NCBI GenBank assembly: GCA_036346405.1
Contig: CM070548.1
Location: forward strand, 73,848,628-73,912,627
Source: Phyllostachys edulis
Lineage: Eukaryota; Streptophyta; Magnoliopsida; Poales; Poaceae
Length of the DNA stretch: 64,000 bases
Direction: 5' to 3'
This document shows, piece by piece, positions 42,815-54,400 of this stretch. The first letter of the stretch is position 1, and every line of letters begins with the position of its first letter. The translations under genes were made by a program, and so were the position numbers. A model generated the notes under the pieces. It did no database searches. It saw only the letters and a list, made by a program, of their open reading frames with translations, and had not been told where the DNA came from.

Positions 42815-45644
42815 TGTTGGGACCCAAAAAATGCAATTCTGGACCCTCTGTGTATAATGCACTAGTCTAGGATCACGCTAGTGCACACAGTGTCAATATA
42901 GATGAATATCGATCCACACGAGGTGATTAATAACATAAACAAGTAATTTGATTAACAAATAATGGTTTTCACCTTGTAGTCGAGTTTACACTTATTAAGC
43001 CACGCAGGGCTGACAGAAAATTAAATAGCAGCAGAACAAAAACTTCAACGGAATCCCATCAATTCACCATAGGCAACCGACTGGGATCAAGACCCTAGGA
43101 TCAAGCACCTTCGATGAACTCCTCCTCGAAAGCAGGCGATGACTCCTCCTCTTCTGTTGATTTGATTTAGCAAGCATGAGTATACAACCGTACTCGCAAG
43201 TCATACCACATAATGTAATTTATAGATGATGGCTTATTCCGAAGGAATGGCTTCTGTGGTTCTTTTGTAGAAATACAGCATTTGCAATTTGAATACGAAT
43301 AATAGATTGAAGACATAAAGTAAAACAAATAAACAATAATAATTTGACAATTTGGTTTAACAAAGACACATAGCCTAAACAAGTTATTCACATAGCCATA
43401 TGACTTAGATCACATAGCTCCCTTCCCAATTATTGTATGAAAATCCACCCCTCATGTGAAATCCCCGAGCATATCCATGACCGCGGATGCAGCTATTCGA
43501 ATAGATTGATTTAACACTCTGCAGAGTTTGTACACTTTACCCACAAGATACAACTAGTGTTGCAAGCACTAATCATAATAAAACGTTTCAAAAACTTCAT
43601 CTCAAGCATTGATACTCCCAGTGTGCTTACGAACCATCATACCAAACTATACACAGCGATTGGTACGACACACACCATTGGACAGGGACACGACGAACCG
43701 CCCTGTGATGTAAATACTTGGTAGCACACCTCCACCCATGAGAGTAACAATGTCAAGAATCCATAACTTACTAAGTTAGGCCCGTCCCATCAGGCATGTG
43801 GTTATACAGTAAGGCTCAGTTCAATGGCGCACAAAATTAAGTCATTAATTGACCAAGGCAAGACTTCAAATTCACTACAAATCCCTATGCACACAGCTTA
43901 TAAAGCCCATGCGTACAGCTCCACCATAACAATACACAGTACCACTTGCCTCCATCTAAATCCTTTCCCACCCTATTGGTTAAGTGCAACACATGTCATT
44001 AATGAGTAATAGCACATAGTACACACAGTTTTATCACTTAGTTCCATAGTCACTTAGTCAAGTTTATAATAGCATCCTACATGAAATGATGACTCGTGGC
44101 ATGGCTAAGTAGACTAATCGTATCTAACCAACCCACGTTGGTGCTACGATAATACCAACTAAATAAACCAATGTAGGGTGACAAAAGATTATGACATATC
44201 AAATAGACAAGTGTGGATATAACAAATTGGATTAATAACTAAACCCAAAAGCATTTAAATACATACTTAAAGTAAATGCAATAATTTGAATCAATATAAC
44301 TTTTGAAAACTAGGTTCAATATGATCAAAGGTATAACTTGCCTTGGAATAGGTCTGGATACTGATCTTGCTCTTGAGATGCTTCTTCTTCTTCAAATCTT
44401 CCCGAAATATCAACGTCTACTTGCAAACGAAGCAAACAAACAAAACAAATAAATAACAGAGGAAAAACAAACTCCAAAAATTAAATAAAAATCTCAGATA
44501 AATAGATTTTGAATTTAGATATTTGAATGGGCTCAATCAGAGTTTGAATGCAAAAGATATGGGCTTTGGAAGTTTGAATCTAAAAGAAACCCTAATTTTG
44601 GAATTACCCGAATTATTCTTTAAAAGAAAAATCGGATTTATGATGCCAGCGAAGGAAATCGGCTGAAAAGAATAAAATGGAAACTGATTTGGAAGTGGGG
44701 CCCACTGTCATAGGGATAGTGCACCATGGACCGGGTTCAAGCAAGGCTGGCTCGGGTGAGGTTGCACGCAGGCACTAAGGTGGCGCCACGCGGGATGACA
44801 CAGAGGCTTGAAGGCTGACACGGGCGCAGACGTGGACGGCCACGTGGCACGTCACGTCGGCGCTCGACGGCGAGGGTGTGGGTTCCCATGGTCGTCGGCG
44901 GTAGCGGCCACGGCGGAGCAGATGGTGGTGTGCATCTGGTAGAGGGTGCGACGATGAGCTCGCCGGTGTACTCACTAGTGCACGGGAGTGACAAGGATGG
45001 CCAGCGGCGAGGTTCTGAGGGCGGCGCGTCTCGGGGTGCTCCTCACGAGGGTTCCCGGGGCTTTAAATAGCCTCGGGAGGCACAACCCTAAACGGAAAGG
45101 CGGTGGCACGGCGAAGGAAAGAGGAGAGTCCAAGTCGGGGATGAAGAACAGTAACCAAAGGTGGGTCCCATATGTCAGCGGCTGAGGCTGGGACGAGTTC
45201 GCGTCGAAAATGGCTTAAGAGCTGCTGACCGGTAGGGCCTGGTGCGCACGGGCGATGAGAGAGGAAAAGGAGCGGGTCGCGCGGGAGATGGGCCGAAGGT
45301 GAAGGAATGGGCCAATCGAGTTGGAAATCGGCCCAAAGACTGTTTGGGATTTTTTAAATAGGTTTTCTATTTTATAAAATAGCAGAAATTCCAAATAGCA
45401 ATAGAAAATAGCAAATGAACTTGGAAAAATTCTAGAAAAATCTAGAAAATATATCCAAGCACATAGAATCCACATAAAACAATTTTGACCATTGTTCATG
45501 TTGACTTTAATCATATTAAATTGTTTTGATGCACAAAGTCCAATATTAAGATTTTGATTTAAAATCAAATAAATCCAAATGGTGAATTTTCTCCCTACTA
45601 ACTATTCAAAGGATTTTTAAAGCTCAGAAAATTGGGATGTTACA
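42815..45644 (-). repeat. Gypsy-2 5' LTR
   Basis: On the minus strand it begins TGTAACATCCCAATTTTC at 45644 and ends GGGTCCCAACA at 42815 (2830 bp). TATA-like sequence GGCTATTTAAAG lies at about 45070-45058, with a GC-rich leader downstream; frames at 44737-45185 arise from this leader. Near its 3' end are an acidic frame (about 43165-43095) and a conserved block 'ATTCGAATAGCTGCATCC' (about 43500). Confidence 0.85.
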
Positions 45645-46600
45645 GCCGAGCCCATTTATTTCCTTGCGCTAGCCATCTCCCCTTTGTCTTTTTCCTTTCT
45701 TCTTCCTCCCGACACATCCTCTGCTTTCGATTCGAGTGTCAAGACCACTTTGTTCAACTACACCACGACGCCCACGTCGTGCCATGCCATCAATGCGTGC
45801 CATCAAGTCCCTCTTCCCCATGTGCAATCAACTCCCTTGCCATTTCCTACTCGCTGGCTCCGCGCCATCAAGCCTGAACCGAAACCGTCGCTACCTCCAT
45901 TAAGTCATGCACCCTTCACTCTGCCTCCTTCATCCTATAAAATGGAGCCCCGGCCCTCCTTCACCCCCTTCACACCCCCCTGTAACTCCTATAGTCTCCG
46001 AAGCACCGCCGTCGCCGCACGAGGCTCCTCCCTGTCGCGACCGCCACCTCTTCTCACCGTTTCCACTACTCCGGTGAGTTATTTTCCCCTCCAACTGTAT
46101 CACGTCATGTTCTCAAGACTCACGAGTGTTTCCCATCAATCAATTTTGGGTTTCTTCGTAGTTTGTCGCTTGATTTCATCATCTTTCCCGTCACCGGCCG
46201 AAACTCCTCCATCGTCTGATCTCCTTCTCCAGTGAGTTTCGAGCCAAGTGGACTACGTCATCACGTGTTCTCGGAGATTTCCCATCCATCCCCCACCTCC
46301 TTTCGGCCACACCGTCACCGGAGCAAGCTGCCACCGTCGCCACCCGATTCCCGCCGCCGGCTATCGTTGCCCCACCGCCTCGGTCGTCCTCTGGCCACCT
46401 TGACCCGCCCGACCGCTTCCCCGTGCTACTGACATGCCCGTGCACACGCCACCTTCCCCGTCGCGCTATCGCCGCCTCTGTGCTGCTCAGGTCGCGCCAC
46501 CACCACCTAGAGAACCCCTAAGCCACCGCGGACCGCCATCGTGCCGCCGCTCACCGGCGACTCCATGCACTAGAGACGTCGCCCGCTCCCCTGTTTCCAC
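45645..46600 (+). repeat. Gypsy-1 3' LTR, second part
   Basis: GCCGAGCCCATTTATTTCC onwards matches 16600-17430 of the 5' LTR, including TATA box (45935) and leader ('AGATTTCCCATCCATCCCCC', about 46276). The match stops at about 46600. Relative to the 5' LTR, about 90 bp (46120-46190) is extra. Frames here on both strands are leader artefacts. Confidence 0.8.
45935..45945 (+). promoter_or_regulatory. TATA box of Gypsy-1 3' LTR
   Basis: CTATAAAATGG, equivalent to 16845-16855. Confidence 0.55.
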
Positions 46601-46627
46601 ACAGAAATACACATAGGATTCGTACTC
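46601..46627. other. Junction segment between oppositely oriented LTRs
   Basis: 27 bp (ACACAGAAATACACATAGG...) resembling the reverse complement of 46650-46690 just inside the next LTR. Probably a scar of a rearrangement between inverted LTRs. Confidence 0.45.
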
Positions 46628-49343
46628 TGTTGGGGCCGGATTTCTGAATCCGAACCCTCTATGTATTTCTTTGTATTTCTGCACCAGTCCCTGATCATTA
46701 GCTAGTGCACACAGTGGATACAGCGTTGCTAACAAGTTCGAAACACGATTCAACATAAAAGTAATAATAAAGTACCGGCCTTAAAGCCGCTTATTACAAT
46801 AAAGGTCACATGACCTCAAGTCTTATAGCAGCGGAAACAACAAATGTTAAACTCCAAATGATGGCCTATCAAATTGCCCACCGCCATTCGACTAGGGAGC
46901 GTAGCCTAGTACTCCAGGAGTGCATCATCAAAGCCACAAGCGAAGTAGTCGTAGTCCTCCTCAGCGTCGTAGAAGGCTTCTGAGATTTAATTTGAGTGTA
47001 GCACGTGAGTACATAAAGTACTATGCAAGTCATGGGAAAAATGCATATGCATAGCTTTAACAAATGGGACTTATATGGTTTTTTTGCACAAAGCAATATT
47101 TTTTTGTTTAAACATTTTACATAAAGCACATTTGACAGATGTGGTTTCAATAAATAAGTTAATTGATTCACTAGTGAAGTTCTAGCTACTAGTCAATAGT
47201 ATTGAGGTTCTGGCCGCTAAGGTTTAAAGAGTAGGGCTATAGCTGTCCAACTAGCTCTAGCTGACAGCACAACAATCCAAGAGTTCCAACTACTCCCGGA
47301 TTCCCAAAATAATTCTTTGAAAATAAAAACTAAAATCTATCTTGTGAAAACGCACCTTGTCCGCCCTTGACCATGGGCACGGCTATTCGAATAGTTTTAC
47401 ACTCTGTAGAGGTTGTACAACTTGACCCACACGAGATAATCAACTTATAATGTTCGTTTGACATAGTTCTGAAGGTGTGCGACTAAGTGATTATCACAAG
47501 GCTTTTACAATACTTTATCCTCACATTAGCTCGCCCGATGAGCTTAACCCCAAGTCATGGACGTTATTTACCATCGACCCGGAGCTCACCATTGTGGGGG
47601 ATAATCTGCCCGGACATGGATGTCAATTACCATCGCTCGGCGCAAGCCCCGACAGACATGGACGTCAATTACCATCGTCTGCACTACTTAGGTAACTCCT
47701 ACCATCTACATCCTATGTGCTAAATGTCTAGACTTGGTAAATTATTCAACTAGATCCTTCACATTTAGGACATGTGGTTGTACGGTATTGCTCGGTTTGA
47801 ATAGACACAAGTGTCAGTCCTTAATATGACCTAAGTGGAACTTCACATATTACAAGTTCTCGTGCTCTAAGTGCACCCGCCTGAACTTACCATCCACCGA
47901 AGTCTAAACACATGGCAGCCGAAGCGGTGCACGGGACAGGGCGGCGATGCCGGGGAGGGGAAGGAAGGAAAGTAGGGGGAGCATGGGCATGAGGGAGGTT
48001 AGGAGATCTCGCCGATGCAAATGGTGGTGACGGGGGCGCACTAAGTTGGGCCGGCGACGTGTGCCATGGGCGACATGGGCAGTCGACCGTGGGGGTTGCG
48101 CTACAGGAAGGGGGAGCCAGAGTGGATGGTGGGGGTGGAAGAGGATGGTGTGGAGATGATCCGAGAGGGAGGAATCGAAGAGGGGCTTACCGTTGGGGAA
48201 ATGGTGGCAGCGGTGGTGGTTTCGATCACGATTGGGGAAGACGGGGCCGGCGGTGAGCTCTTGTGGGGAAATGACTCGAATGATTGGGGGCTTTTGCTCG
48301 TGATGTTGTGGAATGCAGCATGAAGCGGTCGGCCATAGGGGAGAACCTCCGGGTTGGCCAGAGTATTGGGGCGAAGGTGGATGCCAGCATGTGGAGCGTG
48401 GCGTCGTGGGAAGGAAGACGATGTTTCCCTTGCCTTGGCTATGGAGAAGGGAAAGGGAGGTGAGTGCGAGGTCGAGGGTGCCACGGTGAAGCCGATAGAC
48501 GTTCTCCACAAGGCCTAGACTCACCGTGGTGTCTGCGTAGGCTCAATGCAGGGTTTCGACTGAAACAGGGGTGAACAACACACTCCCGGGGCTCCTGCTT
48601 AGAAAAAAAAAAGGAAGGTGAGACGAGGAACGGGTTGAAAAGGCCGAGGCGGTGCAGATGCTCATGGCGGGGATAGCCGGAGCTTGCTAGGGTGGCGGTG
48701 AGACGTGCCGACGCTCGGCGTCCGAGGCAGAGGGGGGGCTCCTGGCGAGGACAGTGGTGGTGTTGGCAGAGGCGTGGCGCCAGTGACGTTGATGAGATTG
48801 GGGCGTGGCTACAGAGGTGGGCTGTGGTTGACGTTGTGGTGAGGTGATCGGGCAGGTGAGCGGCACTGTGACGAGATGATGGTGATGGCAGCGGCATGGC
48901 AGGCGATGATGTGGCTGTTGGGCGTGGTCGGGAGAACAGGGGAGGAGGGAGGACGGCGAGCCAGGCATGGCTAAGCCAGGGGAGCAGGGAATGGAGAAAG
49001 AAAGAGCCAGAGGTTGCGAGTAGGCCTAGGAAGGAAAAGGAGAAAGAAAAGGAAAAGGAAAATGAAAAGAAAAGGAGAGAAAAGAAAAGAGAAAAAGGAA
49101 AAGGAAAGGAAGGTGTCGGGCTGGGCCGAGTAGTTTTCGACCTGGACCACACTTTCGGGGTTTTCTCTTCTTTTCTTTGAAAGTCGATTTGATTTCCCTA
49201 ATTTGATCCTTAAAATCCATAACTCGACAAATAAACCAAATAAAATCCAGGAAAGTTTGAATGTCACCAAAACATACTAAAAAGTTTTTAAAAATTTCAC
49301 ATTTTTAACAATTTTGAAATGTCTCAAATTTTGGGGTGTTACA
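46628..49343 (-). repeat. Chromovirus-type LTR in minus orientation next to the kinase fragment
   Basis: On the minus strand it starts TGTAACACCCCAAAATTTG at 49343 and ends GGCCCCAACA at 46628 (2716 bp). Its 47000-47890 part matches 18230-19130 of Gypsy-1 inverted. No internal region or primer site is attached, and the flanks (46623-46627 TACTC; 49344-49348 TCACT) do not form a duplication, so it is a solo or truncated LTR. Frames at 47904-49180 come from its GC-rich leader. Confidence 0.75.
49027..49111 (+). repeat. Homopurine tract in LTR
   Basis: About 85 bp of almost only A and G, built of AAAGG/AAAAG-type units, the T/C-rich leader of the minus LTR. Such mirror-like purine tracts can form triplex DNA; no function is claimed. 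Confidence 0.8.
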
Positions 49344-50681
49344 TCACTATTTGGAACTTTAATGGAGGAGATGAGTACAAGCAGATTGTTGAAGCAACAC
49401 AGAATTTTAGTCATGAACGTTGCATTGCGGTTGGAGGGCATGGATCTCTCTATAAAGCTGAACTACCAACAGGTGAAAATTTTGCAGTGAAGAAGATTCA
49501 TATGATAGAAGATGAGACTTCAATAAATGGGGATCTTTTCAATTGTGAATTAAAGACTCATGCAAATTAGACATCGAAACATTGTGAAGCTTTTTGGATA
49601 TTGTTCTGCTGTTAAAAGATAAGTTTCTTGTCTATCAATATATGGAGAGAGGAAGCTTAGCAAACGCTCTCAAAACCAACGAAAGAGCAATTGAGTTGGA
49701 TTGGACGAAGAGGATAAACATTGTTATGGATGTGTCTCATGCTTTGCCTTGCATGCATGATTGTCCAACACAAATTGTCCACCGGGATATAACGAGCAGC
49801 AACATTCTTGCTTGATCTGGAATTCAGAGCTTGCATATCTGAATTCGGTATAGCTAAAATGGTAAATGTGGATGCATCAAATTGCACAAGTCTAGCTGGA
49901 ACAAAAGGATATCTTGCCCCGGGTAAAATCACACATACATTCAACTTGCTACTGCTGTTAGTATTACCTATTCTATTGTTGAGTTGACTTATGGTTGAGC
50001 TGAAGCATTACACCATATCCCATCTACCGCAAAATATTTTAAAAAAATGAACTACACAAAATGTTAAAAATTCAAGTTCTTGATTGGTGATGTTCTTTTA
50101 CTCTTGATACCCAAATATGATCAGAACATGCTCCGATGGAGATACATGCCTGGTATTTTGGGGAAATTTATTTTTCTCTAAGAAATAAGACCTAATGGTT
50201 TGTTTGTATCTGCAAGTATGCCTTAAAGTTTTCTGTCAAAAAAAGTATGCCTTAAAGTTGCATGTTTATTCAATTATACTGATTAAAATAAATATACTGT
50301 ACTTCCATGTTGCCCACTAAGTCTATCGTCATGCAAATGTTGATAAACATACATTGAGCCTTGACATCACAGAGCTTGCATATACAACAAGTGACAGAGA
50401 AATGTGATGTCTATAGCTTTGGAGTGCTCATTCTTGAAGTATTTATTGGATCTCATCCAGGCTATTTTCTTTCATCCTCCTCGCCCATAATGAAGACAAG
50501 TATTCTAATCAAGGATATGTTGGACGTTCAGCTCCCACTTCCGGAAGCTGGAATTGAAAGTGAAATGTCTAAAATAATCATGGTTGCTCTTAAATGCTTA
50601 GAACTGAGTCCATTATGTCGTCCAACGATGCTATCAGTGACTCCAGAGTTTTCTAAGGTTAAAAGGACTCACGAATCTTGA
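49344..50681 (+). pseudogene. LRR receptor-like kinase, kinase-domain half (broken)
   Basis: Ser/Thr kinase domain of an LRR receptor kinase. Order: 'WNFNGGDEYKQIVEATQNFS' (juxtamembrane), glycine-loop relic 'VGGHGSLYKAELPTG', 'FAVKKIH' with the ATP-binding Lys, stop at 49568, 'YQYMERGSLANAL', 'IVHRDITSSNIL' (catalytic loop HRD intact), stop, 'ISEFGIAKM' (DFG changed to EFG), 'GTKGYLAPG' (APE changed to APG). An intron of about 430 bp (about 49923-50370) follows, then 'EKCDVYSFGVLILEVFIGSHP' and 'CLELSPLCRPTM', with a stop at 50679. Two key motifs are altered and three frames are needed, so it is dead. It begins exactly at the end of the neighbouring LTR. Its missing transmembrane part and LRRs point to the fragment at 475-962. 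Confidence 0.9.
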
Positions 50682-51295
50682 TTATCTGCATGGCGAAATA
50701 GTCGGTGCCCCTGAACGTACCCAGAACATAATTGTTTCTTCAGTTGCACTTTCAGATCGAAGACTGTATTTTATAATTGTGAGAAAGGTTATGTTCACTT
50801 TAGCCCGTACTATATATATATATACAAATTGTATAAGGCACTGTTATGCTTCAATTGATCATAAGGCATTGCAATTTAAGACTCTAAGGCAATGCTGTAT
50901 TAATTAATCTGGTCATACTTTTAGCCCTTAAAAATGGAAAAGGCATTTACCGAGTTCGTATTTAATTTAGATGTTTCTCCATGCACGCTTGAGGTGACTT
51001 ATTGGTACTTCTGGCACCACAGATGCTATTGGCACCATAAAGACATTCATAGAGGTAAATTAATGACAAAGCATTTCATCCGTGATTTTAGTGAACATTG
51101 TGCATAACAAGTTTGGCTCACTTTTTTTCTACAAAACTTCTGGTGAACTGCACAATTAATGTGATGTGACCAAACAGAACGATATAAATCTTTAAAGACT
51201 AAGCAGAATAAGCTAGAGAGGCATACAAGGTGTAAAGAAGCAGGAGAATTATATTAGCATACAACAATTCCAGGAGCAGCTGTCAAAAGATTGAT
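50682..51295. other. Intergenic, no gene
   Basis: AT-rich spacer between the kinase pseudogene and the 3' end of the TRM-like gene, with a short TA repeat (50810-50823). Nothing else seen. Confidence 0.5.
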
Positions 51296-51459
51296 TATAC
51301 ACCAAACAGTTTCTCCTGGAAATTTGTAGTTGTAAAGGGATACCTCTTTGCTGAAAGCAAGTTGCGAAATCCAACTAACTATACACCAAACAGTTTTTCC
51401 TGAAAATTTGTAGTTGCAAAGGGATACTTCATTGCCGAAAGTAATCTGCAAAATCCAGC
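51296..51459 (-). repeat. 84-bp tandem duplication over the stop codon of the TRM-like gene
   Basis: Copy A 51296-51379, copy B 51380-51459; shared 'TATACACCAAACAGTTT' and 'AATTTGTAGTTG' blocks, roughly 80-85% identical by eye. Copy B holds the last ten codons and the stop (51429-51431). Copy A lies in the 3' untranslated region and would encode a decayed version of that C-terminus without the stop. Confidence 0.82.
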
Positions 51460-54400
51460 ACAGCTTCTCTCACCAGCTCCTCCAGTACTTCTCCCTCAAT
51501 CTGTTCTGTGATGTCAACCACTTGCGACCTCATCATTGTCACCCATCCTCTTCCTTCAACCTCCTGCTTCACAATTCTATCCATCATGATCCCAGCATTG
51601 TCTCCCTTGCTCACCACAAACATCCGTGCCCCATAAATCCAATCCTTCAGGATACTCCAGACTTCTACACCCAAAGCAGGAGATGAGGTGTCCCTCCATG
51701 CTCTCGAGTGTGCTTTACTCCATGGAAATGTGCTCAGTAAGGCGTTCTCACCGATCTCAATTAGAGCAACATTGACACAATCAAAAAGAAGCCTTTGGTA
51801 TGACCTACGCTCCCGCAACTCCAAGGCTTTGTTGCACAGCACTGGATCAAGAGGGCAATCAGGTAATTGCCACCCAGTAAAAACCATGCTCGACTGTGCA
51901 TTGTCTAATCCAGCAGATGACATTATATTTTGCACAAGGACGTGGCATTCTGATTCATCGTCATCTAGATCAGAGAAAAGAGAAGGCGGTCTTGGGGTTC
52001 CAAGTAATGGTGATTCTGGGGTGGTATCATCCCATGATAAGGAACGGGCGACATCCTCTATTGCTGAAGATCTTGAAACAGCTTCTGAAGACAGATTAGC
52101 AGATGTAATCAGTACATAAACCAAGCTGAGCTATGGAGAACGCTGATGACTTACTCGAATTCTTGGAGGCAGTGCTCCCAGATGATTCAGGTTCATTACA
52201 ACTGCTATCTTCAGAGGGTGCATCAAGAACTGAGGTGGGGCTGGGTTGATCGTGGGTACAATTTAGACCATCATTTAATCCTAGTTTATCCAAGTTTCTG
52301 CTTGGACAGTCCAATGATATAGGTACATCAATTGAAGCAGTTCCCTGTCATGCAATTTCTCATCAGTTGTTCTTACGCCAATAAAACTTGAGTTCAATAT
52401 ATAATTCTTATGCAGGAAGAAAGATGCCAATCATAAGTCAAGACAACAGAGAAGAACCACGCACTCGCAAAATACATTACATCAGTGACCTGCTGGAACA
52501 AAAGAATATAAATGGTTGGGCTTGCATGATAGTTGAGATAAAATGCCTACCTCTGAAGTGCTGCTTGATAGTGCTGCTATTTCATTAGTGTCCAGATTAT
52601 GATTGGCGTCTGTTTGGCTATCACCAACACAAACTTCAACCCTCTCATCAAAGCAATCAGATGAATGATGGGTAGTGGATTTCTGCTTTGTTGACATTTT
52701 ACTTCTAGAAAAGAAAAAATCAGAAACTCTTCCCTTGGAATATGATCGTCCTTTATTTGACATTACAACCACTTTTGTTGGTTTGCAGCCCTCACAATTT
52801 GAAGATTGCACATTCGCCACCATGTTATCAAACGTGGATGAAATTACCGGAATAGACTTTGATCTTGGCAACTTCCTAGGAGATCTGTCCCCATATTCAT
52901 CATCCTTTCTGCAAGTAGTTACATATGTAGCTTGTGTAGTCAGTTCATTTTCCGTGCCACATGACCGGTTGCTAGAAACTGAAAGTACTCCAGTGATGAA
53001 ATCTTCTATCTTCACTTCTTGAAGGGAGAGCATCTCACCTAAGGTACATGTGCTCCTTGGCAGTTGCACTTTCTCTTGACCGATCTCATCACAAGTTACC
53101 ATTGCCAATCGCTCTGAAAGCCGTTTCTTGGCTTCCCTAATAACTGATGACTCAGGAAAGTGGGAGATCTTGCTAAAAGATGAACCTGAATAGGGACTTT
53201 CATATCTTTTAAGGTAATCCCATGAACGCTTCAACACAGGACTGCCTTCTTCTAGGTCACTGAAGCAACCACCATCTTCTTCAATATAGTCGACTTCGGA
53301 ATCATTATTGTGGTCAATTTCTGAATCACTGAATGAGCTTTCATCCCCCCCATATCTGTTTGAGTATGCAGAACATAAAGATTCATCTTGTCGATGGCAG
53401 CCATCTTGCCGGTGCTGAATGACACCATGCACTACTCCTGTAGATCCTAGGGTTGCCTCATTATCATCTAATGCTCTGTTGAAGTCATTCCGGTCAATTA
53501 GTCGAAATGGAGTTGCCCTGGGGGTCAGCTTTGCCTTTGTTATACTAGGTTTCCCTGGAGTAGGCCTCAAGAGTACTATTCTACTTGGCTGGGAAGGATT
53601 TCTTCCTTTGAACCAGACCTCTGATGAAACATTCTCATATCCAATCCATTTTGCTCATTAACTCGTTCTGTTCTGGATTTCCTTACGCTGTTATTATCAA
53701 CAGATCTAATTGGTTTCAATACTGTAATGTGTTTTGTCTGAGGTGGTGCTGGGTTTGTGTGAAACCCGCTCAGCTGTCTTGAAAAAATGGAGTTTGGTTC
53801 TTCAAGAAATTTCAGAAACAAATCTTTGTTTGAACTTAGAACCTCGAAAGCTTCTTGTAACTCCTTCGAATGAAGAAGATTTTCTTCCGTGGCAAACCGT
53901 TTTGCTTCCATGAACTTCTCTCGCACATTATCCATTGTGTCACTCTTGTTCTCAGAAGACCTTCCTTTTTGCAAAGTTTGATCGTGAAGAAATCTCATTC
54001 TTGATTTTTCTTCGCATACTTCATATACATCATTATATTCGACTGTTTCATCATAGGATGCCACTGACTTTATGGAATGGTGCTGCTCTTGCTGGTCTAA
54101 GGCCTTGTTTGTTGCTTTTAACTGGTTACATGATTGACTTTGCCTAAAGTCTCTTTTGGCATGGTGTAAAACTGGTTCTTTAGCAGGTAGATCCTCCTCA
54201 AGGCCCATTAATCTGGCAACGAGACTTGATGGCTTCCTCTTTGATTCCAGTTCTTTACTCATCTCTTTTTCTAATAGCATTTTTAATGAAGTTGCATTTG
54301 ATTTTCTGCTTGAGGAACTGTCACCAGCTGCCTGGAGACAAACCACAATATCACAAACAAGAATCAAGACAAGAAAAATCATCAATAGGATCAGGTTCCG

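Larger units (their letters stand above)
22029..45644 (-). mobile_element. Gypsy-2: minus-strand chromovirus (Tekay/Del type), carrying Copia-2
   Basis: Read right to left: 5' LTR (45644-42815), Met-tRNA primer site, a pre-gag ORF, gag with zinc knuckle, aspartic protease, [Copia-2], RT, RNase H, integrase, chromodomain, then a 3' LTR-like region (26060-22029). The chromodomain at the C-terminus places it among chromoviruses; the GDEVxFxxGGIC-free pol end and long LTRs suggest the Tekay/Del group. The left and right LTRs are not copies of each other, so the element is a recombinant or has lost its own 3' LTR. Many stops and frameshifts. Confidence 0.8.
16251..46600 (+). mobile_element. Gypsy-1: plus-strand gag-only Gypsy element, interrupted by CACTA and Gypsy-2
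   Basis: The parts are a truncated 5' LTR (16251-19130), gag (20496-21690), a polypurine tract and the start of the 3' LTR (21816-22028). Homology resumes beyond Gypsy-2 at 45645-46600, matching the 5' LTR at about 16600-17430. There is no protease, RT or integrase between gag and the 3' LTR, so it was a non-autonomous derivative. The gag is clearly related to that of Gypsy-2 (PPTFSG....P.EA motif), which could have supplied the enzymes. The distal part of the 3' LTR and the right target-site duplication are lost. Confidence 0.72.

Noticed and set aside
48439..49180. 237-codon minus frame and plus frames
   Set aside because: GC-rich and homopurine leader of the minus LTR; composition explains the open frames.
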